In this document: positions 1 through 6,834 of the stretch, piece after piece
Position numbering within the stretch: the stretch's first letter is position 1
Layout: every line of letters starts with the position of its first letter
NCBI GenBank assembly: GCA_964640085.1
Contig: CAZXFA010000042.1
Span: forward strand, 1 to 18,307
From: CAZXFA01 sp964640085
Lineage (GTDB): Bacteria; Actinomycetota; UBA4738; HRBIN12
Direction: 5' to 3'
DNA length: 18,307 nucleotides
Program-made: the position numbers and the translations under genes
The notes under the pieces: generated by a model
The model's input: the letters and a program-made list of their open reading frames with translations, nothing else
Told to the model about the DNA's origin: nothing
Database searches by the model: none

Positions 1-519
1 AAGGTCACGATGAAGTACCCGTCGATCTACCTGCTGGGGGAGGGCGCACGCGGCGAGGTGCTCTCGGTCGCGTTCGCCGGGAAGGGGCAGCACACGGACG
101 CGGGCGGGAAGGCGATCCACGCGGCGCCGCACACGACCAGCGTGATCACCTCGAAGTCGGTCTCCAAGGACGGCGGTCGTACCGGGTACCGCGGTCTCGT
201 GCGAGTCGAGGAGGGTGCCGACCACGCGAAGTCGATGGTCCGCTGCGACGCGCTGATCCTGGACGAGATCTCGCGGTCGGACACGTACCCGTACGTCGAG
301 GTCGAGGAGCAGACCGCGCAGCTCGGCCACGAGGCGACCGTCGCCCGGATCGGCGAGGACCAGCTCTTCTACCTGATGAGCCGGGGGCTCTCCGAGGCCG
401 AGGCCAGCGCGATGATCGTGAACGGCTTCATCGAGCCCATCACCCGCGAGCTCCCGATGGAGTACGCGGTCGAGCTGAACCGGCTGATCGAGCTCCAGAT
501 GGAAGGCGCGATCGGCTAG
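1..519 (+). CDS. sufB: Fe-S cluster assembly scaffold SufB, C-terminal part (5' end outside window)
   Basis: The reading frame is open from base 1, so this is the last 172 residues of a protein usually about 470-480 aa long. SufB is the core of the SufBC2D complex on which [Fe-S] clusters are assembled in the cytoplasm. Visible hallmarks are KYPSIYLLGEGARGEV, the AGKGQHTDAGGK stretch, HEATVARI and QLFYLMSRGL, followed by the Gram-positive/actinobacterial ending PMEYAVELNRLIELQMEG. Where E. coli SufB has its reported functional cysteine (C405), this protein reads ISRSDTYPY, with serine in the aligned position. From memory the mycobacterial and Bacillus proteins also lack that cysteine, so this is a family trait rather than damage. 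The stop codon TAG shares the palindrome CTAG with the stop of the opposing acetyltransferase gene. Only the SufB C-terminus can be judged here, but the family call is secure. Confidence 0.97.
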   Translation, partial: KVTMKYPSIYLLGEGARGEVLSVAFAGKGQHTDAGGKAIHAAPHTTSVITSKSVSKDGGRTGYRGLVRVEEGADHAKSMVRCDALILDEISRSDTYPYVEVEEQTAQLGHEATVARIGEDQLFYLMSRGLSEAEASAMIVNGFIEPITRELPMEYAVELNRLIELQMEGAIG

Positions 520-1019
520 CCGCTGGGCCCGTCCAGCACCCAGTGGTTGCAGCGCAGGCTGCGACCCACGTAGTCGATCGAGCGCTCCCCGAGGAGCCGG
601 AATCGCGCCTTCCGGCAGATCGCGTTCGACGCGCCGTTGGTCACCCCGGGGAATGCGTGGATCACGCCCCACCGGCGCTCGGACCGGGCCCGGTCGAGGA
701 TCGCGAGGGTGGCGGCGGTGGCGAGCCCCCGCCTCTGGTGCGAGGGGCGGACCATCCAGCCGATCTCGCTGATCGGCTCGCCGGTGTCGTCGTCCGGGTG
801 CTCCCAGATGCAGACCGTGCCGGCCCCTTGGTCGCTGCCCTCGGGCACGATGACCGAGTACCAGGCCTCGCCGCGCTCGACCTGCTCGACGATGCCGCGG
901 AGCTTGTCCTCCAGGACGTCGTCGGGCAGGGGTCCGCCGAGCTCGGCCATCGTCGCCGGATCCGTAAGGAGGGCCCGGTAGAGCGGCAGGTCCTCCATCG
1001 TGATGTCGCGCAGCCGCAT
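516..1019 (-). CDS. GNAT-family (RimJ/RimL-type) N-acetyltransferase
   Basis: This 167-residue protein has a complete GNAT fold signature. It shows an N-terminal MRLRDITMEDLPLYRALLTD block, the beta4 strand ISEIGWMV, and the acetyl-CoA pyrophosphate-binding loop RPSHQRRGLA (about residues 91-100). A C-terminal block, ASNAICRKARFRLLGER, is the N-x-x-S/C-x-x-x-x-K-x-G-F-like region of RimJ/RimL acetyltransferases. The substrate cannot be read from sequence. An upstream start giving about 33 more residues is open, but that extension is basic and low-quality. The ATG chosen lies 8 nt downstream of a TACCCT -10-like box, matching the leaderless arrangement elsewhere in the window. The gene is convergent with sufB (stops overlap) and downstream of the dCTP deaminase gene on the same strand, with a 126-nt gap. 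Nothing ties it functionally to Fe-S assembly. Confidence 0.88.
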   Translation of the reverse strand: MRLRDITMEDLPLYRALLTDPATMAELGGPLPDDVLEDKLRGIVEQVERGEAWYSVIVPEGSDQGAGTVCIWEHPDDDTGEPISEIGWMVRPSHQRRGLATAATLAILDRARSERRWGVIHAFPGVTNGASNAICRKARFRLLGERSIDYVGRSLRCNHWVLDGPSG

Positions 1020-1027
1020 GGGTCGGC

Positions 1028-1033
1028 AGGGTA
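1028..1033 (-). promoter_or_regulatory. Candidate -10 box of a leaderless promoter for the acetyltransferase
   Basis: TACCCT on the minus strand ends 8 nt before the ATG at 1019. With a transcription start about 7-8 nt after the -10 box, the mRNA would begin at or next to the start codon. No clear -35 box or Shine-Dalgarno sequence is visible. Confidence 0.5.
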
Positions 1034-1087
1034 CCCGGCTAGGGCTCCACCCACCGCCCGTAGGGCTTCGGTTCCGTCTCACGCTTC

Positions 1088-1104
1088 CCCGCGACTCCCG
1101 CGGG
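1088..1104 (-). terminator. Weak terminator-like hairpin after the dCTP deaminase gene
   Basis: CCCGCG (1088-1093) and CGCGGG (1099-1104) form a perfect 6-bp stem around a 5-nt loop, about 40 nt past the dCTP deaminase stop. There is no T-tract, so termination is only a possibility in this GC-rich sequence. Confidence 0.3.
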
Positions 1105-1145
1105 CAGCGATCGGCCATGAGGTCTCTCGTGCCCGACGCGCGTCC

Positions 1146-2393
1146 TCACTCATCGAACAGCATCGGATCCGGTGGCCGCTCCGGAGGCCGAGGAGCCTCG
1201 AGCCCGCGCCCGCTGGGCTGTTTGAAGTGCTTGCTGAGCGTGTCCGCCTGACCCTGGTACGACGACCCGATCGAGTCGCCGTACAGCACATCGGGCGGCT
1301 CGATCATCCGCTCGAACGACAGCCGGCAGACGCGCTGGCGATGCTCGATCGCGAATGGGACGTCGTGCGCCCGGACCTCGAGCGCGGCGCGTGAGCCCAG
1401 GAAACGGTCCTCGGGGTCGTAGCCGAACCCGGGGTCGAAGAACCCAGCGTAGTGCGTGCGGAGCTCACCGCTCGTCGGGTCGTAGGCGGTCATCTCCGCG
1501 GCGTACTCGGGCGGGATCCGGACGGCCTCCTCGGACAGCAGGAGATAGAAGTGCTCCGGGGCCAGGACGATCCGGTCTCCCTCCTCGCGGAAGACCGGGT
1601 CCCAGTACTCCCCCCACGCATACCGGCTGACGCGCGCCATCTCGATCGGCGGCGTGAAGTCCCTGGCCCGGTACCCGACGCGCCGGTCCTCTTCGCCTCG
1701 CAGATCGAGGCTGAGGAAGAGCCCGTCGGAGACCGCCAGCCCGCTCGCCGGAACCGGACGACCGCCTCGGAAGAGCAAGGGCTGCTCGGCGTGGAGCGCC
1801 CGGATCTCCTCGTCGGGCAGCCGGGTCCGACCGATCGACAGACGGAGCTGGTTGAGGGCTAGCCCCTGCTTGACGCGGACCGTGAACGAGAGGGGAACGA
1901 TCTCCAGGTACAGCTTCCCCCGGTAGCCCGGCTTGATCTCGTCGAACCGGAAGCTCTGGTCCGTGATGACGCGCGTGAAGACGTCGAGCCGGCCGGTCGA
2001 GCTCTTCGGGTTCGACCGACCCTGCACGTCCGGTGGGAGGTCGAGGTGCTCGAGCAGCGGGACCACGTAGGGGCGGTTGGTTTCGAGCACCGCTCCGTCG
2101 CGGCGCAGGTCGAGCTCGTCGACGAGGAACTCCTTGAGCTTGACCGCGACCGGCCGCGTATCGGGGAGGAAGCTGGACCGGACCCGGAAGGCGACCTCCC
2201 CGAGACGCAGGTCCAGGCTCGCCGGCTGGATGCTCGTCGGAGGGATCTTGAACTCTCCGGCGTCGACGATGGAGAGGTCGACGGCCTTCCTGAGGAACTG
2301 GCTGGAGAGGACACCCTGATCGCCGGGCGGGAGACCGAGGAGGGACGCGCCGGTCCTCGGCTCGAGGTCCTGCTGGATCAGCTCGTCCCCCAT
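1146..2393 (-). CDS. dcd: Long-form 2'-deoxycytidine 5'-triphosphate deaminase (tandem-domain Dcd)
   Basis: The 415-residue product resembles the long dCTP deaminase family (two dUTPase/Dcd-like jelly-roll halves), about twice the ~190 aa of ordinary Dcd. It would deaminate dCTP to dUTP in the thymidylate pathway. The N-terminal half carries GRSNPKSSTGRLDVFTR (SSTGR at about 131-135, the Dcd S-S-x-x-R nucleotide-binding motif), then GYRGKLYLEIVPLSF with the acidic residue at about 164, and NQLRL. The C-terminal half repeats the fold: EHFYLLLSEEAVRIPPEYAAEM, GFFDPGFG, ALEVRAHDVPF and IEHRQRVCRLSFERM. The ATG at 2393 is preferred because it has GGAG a few bases upstream and the next upstream ATG (2423) sits inside the likely -10 box TAAGAT. 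The C-terminal ~35 residues are proline-rich and probably disordered. The gene lies on the opposite strand between sufB and sufD. A dUTPase-like activity cannot be excluded. Confidence 0.87.
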   Translation of the reverse strand: MGDELIQQDLEPRTGASLLGLPPGDQGVLSSQFLRKAVDLSIVDAGEFKIPPTSIQPASLDLRLGEVAFRVRSSFLPDTRPVAVKLKEFLVDELDLRRDGAVLETNRPYVVPLLEHLDLPPDVQGRSNPKSSTGRLDVFTRVITDQSFRFDEIKPGYRGKLYLEIVPLSFTVRVKQGLALNQLRLSIGRTRLPDEEIRALHAEQPLLFRGGRPVPASGLAVSDGLFLSLDLRGEEDRRVGYRARDFTPPIEMARVSRYAWGEYWDPVFREEGDRIVLAPEHFYLLLSEEAVRIPPEYAAEMTAYDPTSGELRTHYAGFFDPGFGYDPEDRFLGSRAALEVRAHDVPFAIEHRQRVCRLSFERMIEPPDVLYGDSIGSSYQGQADTLSKHFKQPSGRGLEAPRPPERPPDPMLFDE

Positions 2394-2421
2394 GACGCTC
2401 CGGCGGCCCGCGGACCGCGTC

Positions 2422-2450
2422 ATCTTAGCGGGGCCGGAGACAGGGTCGGC
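2422..2450 (-). promoter_or_regulatory. Candidate promoter for the dCTP deaminase gene
   Basis: On the minus strand the -10-like box TAAGAT (2427-2422) is preceded, 17 nt upstream, by CCGACC (2450-2445), a partial match to TTGACN. Transcription would start near 2414, leaving a leader of about 21 nt that contains GGAG before the ATG at 2393. Confidence 0.45.
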
Positions 2451-2607
2451 TCAGGCGTTCGCGTCTGCGCGGACCCCGACCTGGGATGGCCCGGCGTCCG
2501 GCCGAACGACGACACCCGAGCGATCGAGGAGGGGTGGGAACGCGAGCGATACATCGCGCCGCGGTGGGAGCCGGGGCAGCGACGGGCTTGGAATCCGACT
2601 CCGCTGA

Positions 2608-2613
2608 TAGGAT
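2608..2613 (+). promoter_or_regulatory. Candidate -10 box of a leaderless promoter for the sufD operon
   Basis: TAGGAT ends exactly 7 nt before the ATG of sufD at 2621, with no Shine-Dalgarno sequence in between. TTGGAA at 2588-2593 is a possible -35 box but the spacing is short (14 nt). This implies the sufD-rieske-sufC-sufS-sufU operon is transcribed from its own promoter, independently of sufB. Confidence 0.6.
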
Positions 2614-2620
2614 TTCGAAC

Positions 2621-3961
2621 ATGAGCGCCTCGACCACTACGACCACGGGCTTCGACGAGCGCGCCCTCGCGGCGCTCCCCAGCACCGCGCCGTTCGTCCA
2701 GGCACTCCGGGAGCGGGCCTTCCAGGAGTACCGCGCCCTGCCGATCCCCTCCCAGGAGACCGAGGAGTGGCGCTACACGGACCTCGAGGAGCTCGACCTC
2801 GACCTGGCCCCCTTCGCCGACGGGGGTGGCCCGGAAGCGATGACCAAGCACGGGGTCCTGGCCGCCGCCGGCGCCACGGGGGAGCGTGCCGGGCTCCAGG
2901 TGCAGCGGAACTCCGAGGTGATCTCGACCCGGGCCGCGACCGACCTGGCCGATCGGGGCGTCTGGTTCGGCGACCTCGATCGGGCGATCGCGGAGCGGCC
3001 GGGCCTGGTCGAGCCGAACCTGCACTCCCTGGTTCCGACCGGCCGCTCCAAGTTCACGGCGCTGCACGGTGCGTTCCGGACAGGCGGGACGTTCCTGCAC
3101 GTCCCCCAGGACGTCCGGATCGAGCTGCCCTTGCAGACGCTCACGTGGCTCGATGCCGACCGGAGCTCGATCTTCCCTCACACGCTGATCGTGGCCGAGG
3201 CGGGCGCCGAGGTGACCTTCATCGATCGGTACGTCTCGCCCGAGCTCTCCCACGCGCTCTCCGTCGCTGTCGCCGAGCTCGTGGTGGGGCCCAACGCTCG
3301 GGTGCGGTACGTGGCCCTGCAGGACTTCGGACCTGGCGTGACCCACCTCTCCGTCCAGCGGGCTCGGATCGGCCGGGACGCCCAGCTGAAGAGCGTGGGC
3401 GTGGCGTTCGGAGCTTCGCTCGCCCGGGCAGAAGTGGAGGCGGAGCTCGCCGAGGACGGCGCTTCCAGCGAGCTCCTCGGGGTCTACTTCGGCGACGGCG
3501 ACCAGCACATCGACCACCGCTCCATCCAGGACCACGTCGGCTCGCGGAGCTCGAGCGACCTCCTGTACAAGGGAGCGATGCGCGACCGCTCGAACGCGAT
3601 CAACACGGGCACCGTCATCATCGAGCAGGGCGCCCACCGGTGCGACGCGTACCAGACCAACCGGAACATCCTGCTGTCCGAGACGGCGCGGGCACACTCC
3701 GTTCCGAACCTGGAGATTCTCACGAACGACCCGACGAGGTGCGGCCACGCCGCCAGCGTCGGTCCGGTCGGGGAGGACGAGCTCTTCTACCTGATGAGCC
3801 GCGGGATCTCCGAGGCCGAGGCCGAGCGGCTGATCGTCCGGGGCTTCTTCGCCGAGGTCTTGGACCGGATCGATCTTCCAGAGGTCCGCGAAGGCATCGA
3901 GGCCGCGATCGAAGCCGAGCTCGAGCGCGAGGCGACCGGCTCAACGGGGGGCGACCGATGA
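2621..3961 (+). CDS. sufD: Fe-S cluster assembly protein SufD
   Basis: A 446-residue SufB/SufD-family protein, the partner of SufB in the SufBC2D complex and implicated in iron acquisition and cluster formation. It has the SufD-type N-terminus with the W-R-Y-T-D-L motif (about residues 48-53, EEWRYTDLEEL), the beta-helix core, and a C-terminal block with HRSIQDHVGSRSSSDLLYKG, HRCDAYQTNRNILLS, PNLEILTNDPTRCGHAASVG and ELFYLMSRGISEAEA. The histidine in RCGHAAS aligns with the SufD histidine reported essential in E. coli (H360). The frame stays open upstream to 2486, but the ATG at 2621 sits 7 nt after a TAGGAT box and matches the normal length. The N-terminal MSASTTTTTG is typical disordered leader. 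The gene ends with ATGA overlap into the Rieske gene, so the two are translationally coupled. Confidence 0.96.
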   Translation: MSASTTTTTGFDERALAALPSTAPFVQALRERAFQEYRALPIPSQETEEWRYTDLEELDLDLAPFADGGGPEAMTKHGVLAAAGATGERAGLQVQRNSEVISTRAATDLADRGVWFGDLDRAIAERPGLVEPNLHSLVPTGRSKFTALHGAFRTGGTFLHVPQDVRIELPLQTLTWLDADRSSIFPHTLIVAEAGAEVTFIDRYVSPELSHALSVAVAELVVGPNARVRYVALQDFGPGVTHLSVQRARIGRDAQLKSVGVAFGASLARAEVEAELAEDGASSELLGVYFGDGDQHIDHRSIQDHVGSRSSSDLLYKGAMRDRSNAINTGTVIIEQGAHRCDAYQTNRNILLSETARAHSVPNLEILTNDPTRCGHAASVGPVGEDELFYLMSRGISEAEAERLIVRGFFAEVLDRIDLPEVREGIEAAIEAELEREATGSTGGDR

Positions 3962-4281
3962 CCCTCGTGCGGATCTGCTCGGTGCACGACGTGCCGGCGG
4001 GTGAGGCCCGGCGGTTCGAGCTGGACGCTCGGCCGTTCGCGGTGGTGAACCTGGGGGAGGAGGGGTTCCGGGTGGTGGACGCGATCTGCTCCCACGCGCA
4101 TCACTTCCTGGACGAGGGCGAGGTCGACGTGGACGACGAGACCGTCGAGTGTCCCAAGCACGGGTCGACCTTCGACCTGAACAGCGGCAAGCCGCGGAGC
4201 CTGCCGGCCACGCAGCCGGTCGAGGTCTTCCCGGTGAAGGTGGAGAACGACGACGTCCTGATCGAGGTGACCGATGATTGA
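3958..4281 (+). CDS. Rieske-type [2Fe-2S] ferredoxin of the suf operon
   Basis: A 107-residue soluble single-domain Rieske protein. The cluster ligands are visible as CSH (C44, H46) and CPKH (C65, H68), the C-x-H ... C-x-x-H pattern, in the contexts AICSHAHHFL and VECPKHGSTFDL. It resembles the small ferredoxin subunits of non-heme iron dioxygenases and is often auto-annotated as a phenylpropionate dioxygenase ferredoxin subunit. No oxygenase gene is near. In actinobacterial suf operons such as those of Streptomyces the same position between sufD and sufC is occupied by this type of protein, so a role in electron supply or as a maturation client of the Suf system is more likely (inference). 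Its start overlaps the sufD stop by 4 nt and its end overlaps sufC by 8 nt. Confidence 0.93.
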   Translation: MTLVRICSVHDVPAGEARRFELDARPFAVVNLGEEGFRVVDAICSHAHHFLDEGEVDVDDETVECPKHGSTFDLNSGKPRSLPATQPVEVFPVKVENDDVLIEVTDD

Positions 4282-5056
4282 GAAGGGTTCGGCGACGCTC
4301 GAGATCCGAGGCCTGCGGGCGACGGTCGAGGGCAAGGAGATCCTGAAGGGGATCGATCTGACGGTGCGACAGGGGGAGACGCACGCCCTGATGGGGCCGA
4401 ACGGGTCGGGCAAGTCCACGCTCGCGAACGTGCTGATGGGCCGGCCCGGCTACCAGCTCACGTCCGGCGAGGTGCTGTTCAAGGGGGAGGACATCGCCGG
4501 CCTGACGGCCGACCAGCGGGCGCAGCGAGGCCTGTTCCTCGCGATGCAGTACCCGGTCGAGATCCCCGGCGTCTCGGTGGTGAACTTCCTGCGGACGGCG
4601 TACAAGAACGTGAAGGGCGAGGAGATCAGCGCCCTGGCCTTCCGCAAGCACATGAAGGAGAAGATGAACCTCCTGGGTGTCGAGGATGCGATGGTCCAGC
4701 GCTACGTAAACCAGGGGTTCTCGGGCGGCGAGAAGAAGAAGAACGAGGTTCTCCAGCTGGCGGTGCTCGAACCCCAGATCGCGGTGCTCGACGAGACCGA
4801 CTCGGGTCTGGACATCGATTCGCTGAAGGCGGTGGCGAAGGGAGTGGCTCAGCTGATCGGCCCGAGCCTCGGCATCCTGCTGATCACCCACTACCAGCGG
4901 ATCCTGAACTACGTGACGCCGGACTTCGTACACGTGATGATCGATGGTCGTATCGTCAAGTCGGGCGGCAAGGAGCTCGCCCACGAGCTCGAGGAGAAGG
5001 GCTACGAGGGGATCCGCCGCGAGTTCGGGATGGAGGAGGCCGTCGCGGCGCCGTGA
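4274..5056 (+). CDS. sufC: Fe-S assembly ATPase SufC
   Basis: A 260-residue soluble ABC-type ATPase that dimerises on SufB-SufD and drives conformational change during cluster assembly. Walker A is GPNGSGKST (41-49). The Q-loop region is MQYPVEIPGVSVVNFL, which is SufC-specific. The ABC signature is FSGGEKKKNE (149-158), Walker B is IAVLDETDSGLD (169-180), and the switch histidine is in LLITHYQRIL (H206). The C-terminal VMIDGRIVKSGG is also typical of SufC. There is no transmembrane segment, consistent with a cytoplasmic role and not a transporter. The ATG overlaps the last 8 nt of the Rieske gene, so translation is probably coupled. Length is normal for the family. Confidence 0.97.
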   Translation: MIEKGSATLEIRGLRATVEGKEILKGIDLTVRQGETHALMGPNGSGKSTLANVLMGRPGYQLTSGEVLFKGEDIAGLTADQRAQRGLFLAMQYPVEIPGVSVVNFLRTAYKNVKGEEISALAFRKHMKEKMNLLGVEDAMVQRYVNQGFSGGEKKKNEVLQLAVLEPQIAVLDETDSGLDIDSLKAVAKGVAQLIGPSLGILLITHYQRILNYVTPDFVHVMIDGRIVKSGGKELAHELEEKGYEGIRREFGMEEAVAAP

Positions 5057-5086
5057 GGGAGTCGTGAGGGAAGGGGGAGCCGTGCG

Positions 5087-6337
5087 ATGTCGGTGACGCA
5101 GGAGCGGTCGGCCGGGCTCGATGTGGCGCGCGTCCGGGCGGACTTCCCGATCCTCTCCCGGAGCATCGGCGGCAAGCCGCTCGTCTACCTCGATAGCACG
5201 AACACCTCCCAGCGCCCGCGCCAGGTGATCGATGCCGAGCGCGTCTTCTACGAGCGGCACAACGCGAACGCGCACCGGGCGATCTACTTCCTAGGCGAGG
5301 AGGCCACCGACATGTACGAGGGTGTCCGCGCCAAGGCCGCCCGGTTCCTGGGCTCGGACGACGCGGGGACGATCGTGTTCACGCGCGGGACAACCGAGTC
5401 GATCAACCTCGTCGCTCACGGCTGGGGGCGCAAGTTCCTGCGCCAGGGCGACGAGATCCTCCTGACGGAGATGGAGCACCACTCGGACATCGTGCCGTGG
5501 CAGTTCGCGGCGAGGGACACCGGCGCCGAGCTCCGCTACATCGGTCTGACCGACGACGGCCTGCTCGACCTGTCGAACCTCGAGGACCTGCTCACCGAAC
5601 GCACCAAGCTCCTAGCCGTGACGGGGATGTCGAACTCGCTCGGGACGATCACCCCGCTCCCGCGGCTGATCGCGGCGGCCCACGCGGTCGGGGCGCTGGT
5701 GCTCGTGGACGGGGCGCAGCTCGTCCCGCACCGCGGGGCGGACGTCGCCGCGCTCGACTGTGACTTCCTGGCGTTCAGCGGGCACAAGATGCTCGGACCC
5801 ACGGCCTCCGGTGGCCTCTACGCGAAGCGGGAGCTGCTCGAGGCGATGGATCCGTTCCTCGGCGGCGGTGAGATGATCAGCGAGGTCTTCCACGATCGCT
5901 CCACTTTCAACGAGGTGCCTTGGAAGTTCGAGGCGGGCACGATGAACGTCGCCCAGGAGGTCGCCTTCGGTGCCGCGATCGACTACCTCGAGGGTCTGGG
6001 CATGGACAACGTCCGGGCGCACGAGGAGGAGATCACCGCGTACGCGCTCGAGCGGATCGAGGAAGCTGGGGCCAGGATCTTCGGTCCCACCGATGTCGCG
6101 GTGCGCGGTGGCGTCGTGTCGTTCTGGTACCGCGACGTCCATCCGCACGACCTGGCCACGATCCTCAACGAGGACGGCGTCGCCATCCGTGCGGGGCACC
6201 ACTGCAACCAGCTCGTGATGCGACGCTACGGCGTGCCGGCCACCGCGCGCGCGAGCTTCTACGTGTACAACACGACGGACGAGGTCGACGTGCTCGTGGA
6301 GGCCATCGCGAAGGCCGGGCACGTTTTCGGTCTCTGA
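5087..6337 (+). CDS. sufS: Cysteine desulfurase SufS (group II, PLP-dependent)
   Basis: A 416-residue PLP enzyme that converts cysteine to alanine and passes the persulfide sulfur to SufU. The PLP lysine is K234 in FSGHKMLGP, the ring-stacking histidine is in MEHHSDIVPWQ (about 131), and the aspartate that binds the pyridine nitrogen is in LVDGAQ (about 208). The catalytic cysteine is C373 in RAGHHCNQ, and the substrate-binding arginine is in ARASFYVYNT. The short active-site loop around the cysteine marks it as the SufS class rather than IscS. The N-terminal PLP-site motif reads YLDSTNTSQRP instead of the common NAATS/SGATS, which I take as lineage variation. The ATG follows a GGGGGAG ribosome-binding site in the 30-nt gap after sufC. 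The sufU gene begins 10 nt after its stop. Confidence 0.97.
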   Translation: MSVTQERSAGLDVARVRADFPILSRSIGGKPLVYLDSTNTSQRPRQVIDAERVFYERHNANAHRAIYFLGEEATDMYEGVRAKAARFLGSDDAGTIVFTRGTTESINLVAHGWGRKFLRQGDEILLTEMEHHSDIVPWQFAARDTGAELRYIGLTDDGLLDLSNLEDLLTERTKLLAVTGMSNSLGTITPLPRLIAAAHAVGALVLVDGAQLVPHRGADVAALDCDFLAFSGHKMLGPTASGGLYAKRELLEAMDPFLGGGEMISEVFHDRSTFNEVPWKFEAGTMNVAQEVAFGAAIDYLEGLGMDNVRAHEEEITAYALERIEEAGARIFGPTDVAVRGGVVSFWYRDVHPHDLATILNEDGVAIRAGHHCNQLVMRRYGVPATARASFYVYNTTDEVDVLVEAIAKAGHVFGL

Positions 6338-6347
6338 AGGAGGGGCC

Positions 6348-6800
6348 GTGGCGCTCGACGAGATCTACAAGGAAGTGATCCTCGACCACTACAAGAACCC
6401 GCGGAACAAGCGGGAGATGCCCGACGCCGAGCGCAGCTGCTCGAAGAACAACCCGCTGTGCGGCGACGAGATCACGGTGTTCGTCCACGAGGAGGACGGC
6501 AAGGTGCTCGACGTCTCCTTCGTCGGCCAGGGGTGCTCGATCAGCCAAGCCTCCGCATCGATGATGACCGAGGCCGTGTCGGGGAGGACCTTGGAGGACA
6601 TCGGCGCGATCACCGGGCAGGTCCGGGGGATGTTGACCGGCGACCTCGAGCCGGAAGAGGAGGCGTTCGGCGAGCTGGCGGCCCTGAAGGGCGTCGTGAG
6701 GTATCCGGTCCGCGTGAAGTGCGCCGCGCTCGCGTGGGACGTGCTCGAGGAAGCCCTGGCCGGCGACGGCGCGGCGGACGGCGCCTCGCCCCACCGCTGA
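6348..6800 (+). CDS. sufU: Sulfur-relay protein SufU (zinc-containing IscU-like)
   Basis: A 150-residue IscU-fold protein that accepts persulfide sulfur from SufS through zinc-ligand swapping and hands it to SufB. The zinc ligands are C38 and D40 in NPLCGDEI, C63 in GQGCSISQASAS, and C125 in VKCAALAWD. The roughly 20-residue insertion before the last cysteine, LEPEEEAFGELAALKGVVRY, is the feature that separates SufU from true IscU. IscU's HSCA-binding LPPVK motif is absent. The GTG start is supported by AGGAGGGG just upstream. The last ~12 residues are a low-complexity tail. No sufT (DUF59) gene follows, unlike many actinobacterial suf operons. An inverted repeat right after the stop probably ends the operon. 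Confidence 0.96.
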   Translation: MALDEIYKEVILDHYKNPRNKREMPDAERSCSKNNPLCGDEITVFVHEEDGKVLDVSFVGQGCSISQASASMMTEAVSGRTLEDIGAITGQVRGMLTGDLEPEEEAFGELAALKGVVRYPVRVKCAALAWDVLEEALAGDGAADGASPHR

Positions 6801-6803
6801 CCT

Positions 6804-6827
6804 CCCGACGCCGGCGATAGCGTCGGG
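6804..6827. terminator. Perfect inverted repeat after sufU, terminator-like or operator
   Basis: CCCGACGC (6804-6811) and GCGTCGGG (6820-6827) form a perfect 8-bp stem with an 8-nt loop, starting 4 nt past the sufU stop. No T-run follows. The right arm overlaps TAGCGT (6818-6823), a possible -10 box for the downstream methyltransferase. It could therefore be a terminator for the suf operon, an operator, or both. Confidence 0.5.
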
Positions 6828-6834
6828 CACCTCC

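Larger units (their letters stand above)
2394..2620. other. Divergent intergenic region between dcd and sufD
   Basis: These 227 nt hold the dcd promoter at one end and the sufD promoter at the other. Parts stay open in several frames, but third-position G+C falls off and no domain is recognisable, so I see no gene here. I found no Mycobacterium-type SufR operator (ACACT-N5-AGTGT) and no clear iron-regulator palindrome. GGCCCGGCGTCCGGCC is a near-palindrome inside the region, with unknown meaning. Confidence 0.5.

Noticed and set aside
2486..2620. N-terminal extension of SufD (45 residues)
   Set aside because: The extension would contain the TAGGAT promoter box and resembles no SufD N-terminus; the ATG at 2621 gives the expected protein.
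2394..2620. Possible SufR or iron-regulator operator before sufD
   Set aside because: No ACACT-N5-AGTGT or other clear dyad at the right place; the GGCC-flanked near-palindrome is too GC-generic to call.
2510..2624. Short plus-strand peptide with aromatic and charged residues (EEGWERERYIAPRW) in the dcd-sufD gap
   Set aside because: Looks protein-like at first, but third-position G+C drops along it, there is no start or ribosome-binding site, and it overlaps the sufD promoter.
2420..3748. A 442-codon minus-strand frame antisense to sufD
   Set aside because: Shadow of sufD: no fold, low-complexity charged composition, and sufD on the other strand is unambiguous.
3958..4281. Rieske protein as a subunit of an aromatic-ring dioxygenase
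   Set aside because: No oxygenase or reductase gene is nearby; translational overlap with sufD and sufC fits the suf-associated ferredoxin instead.
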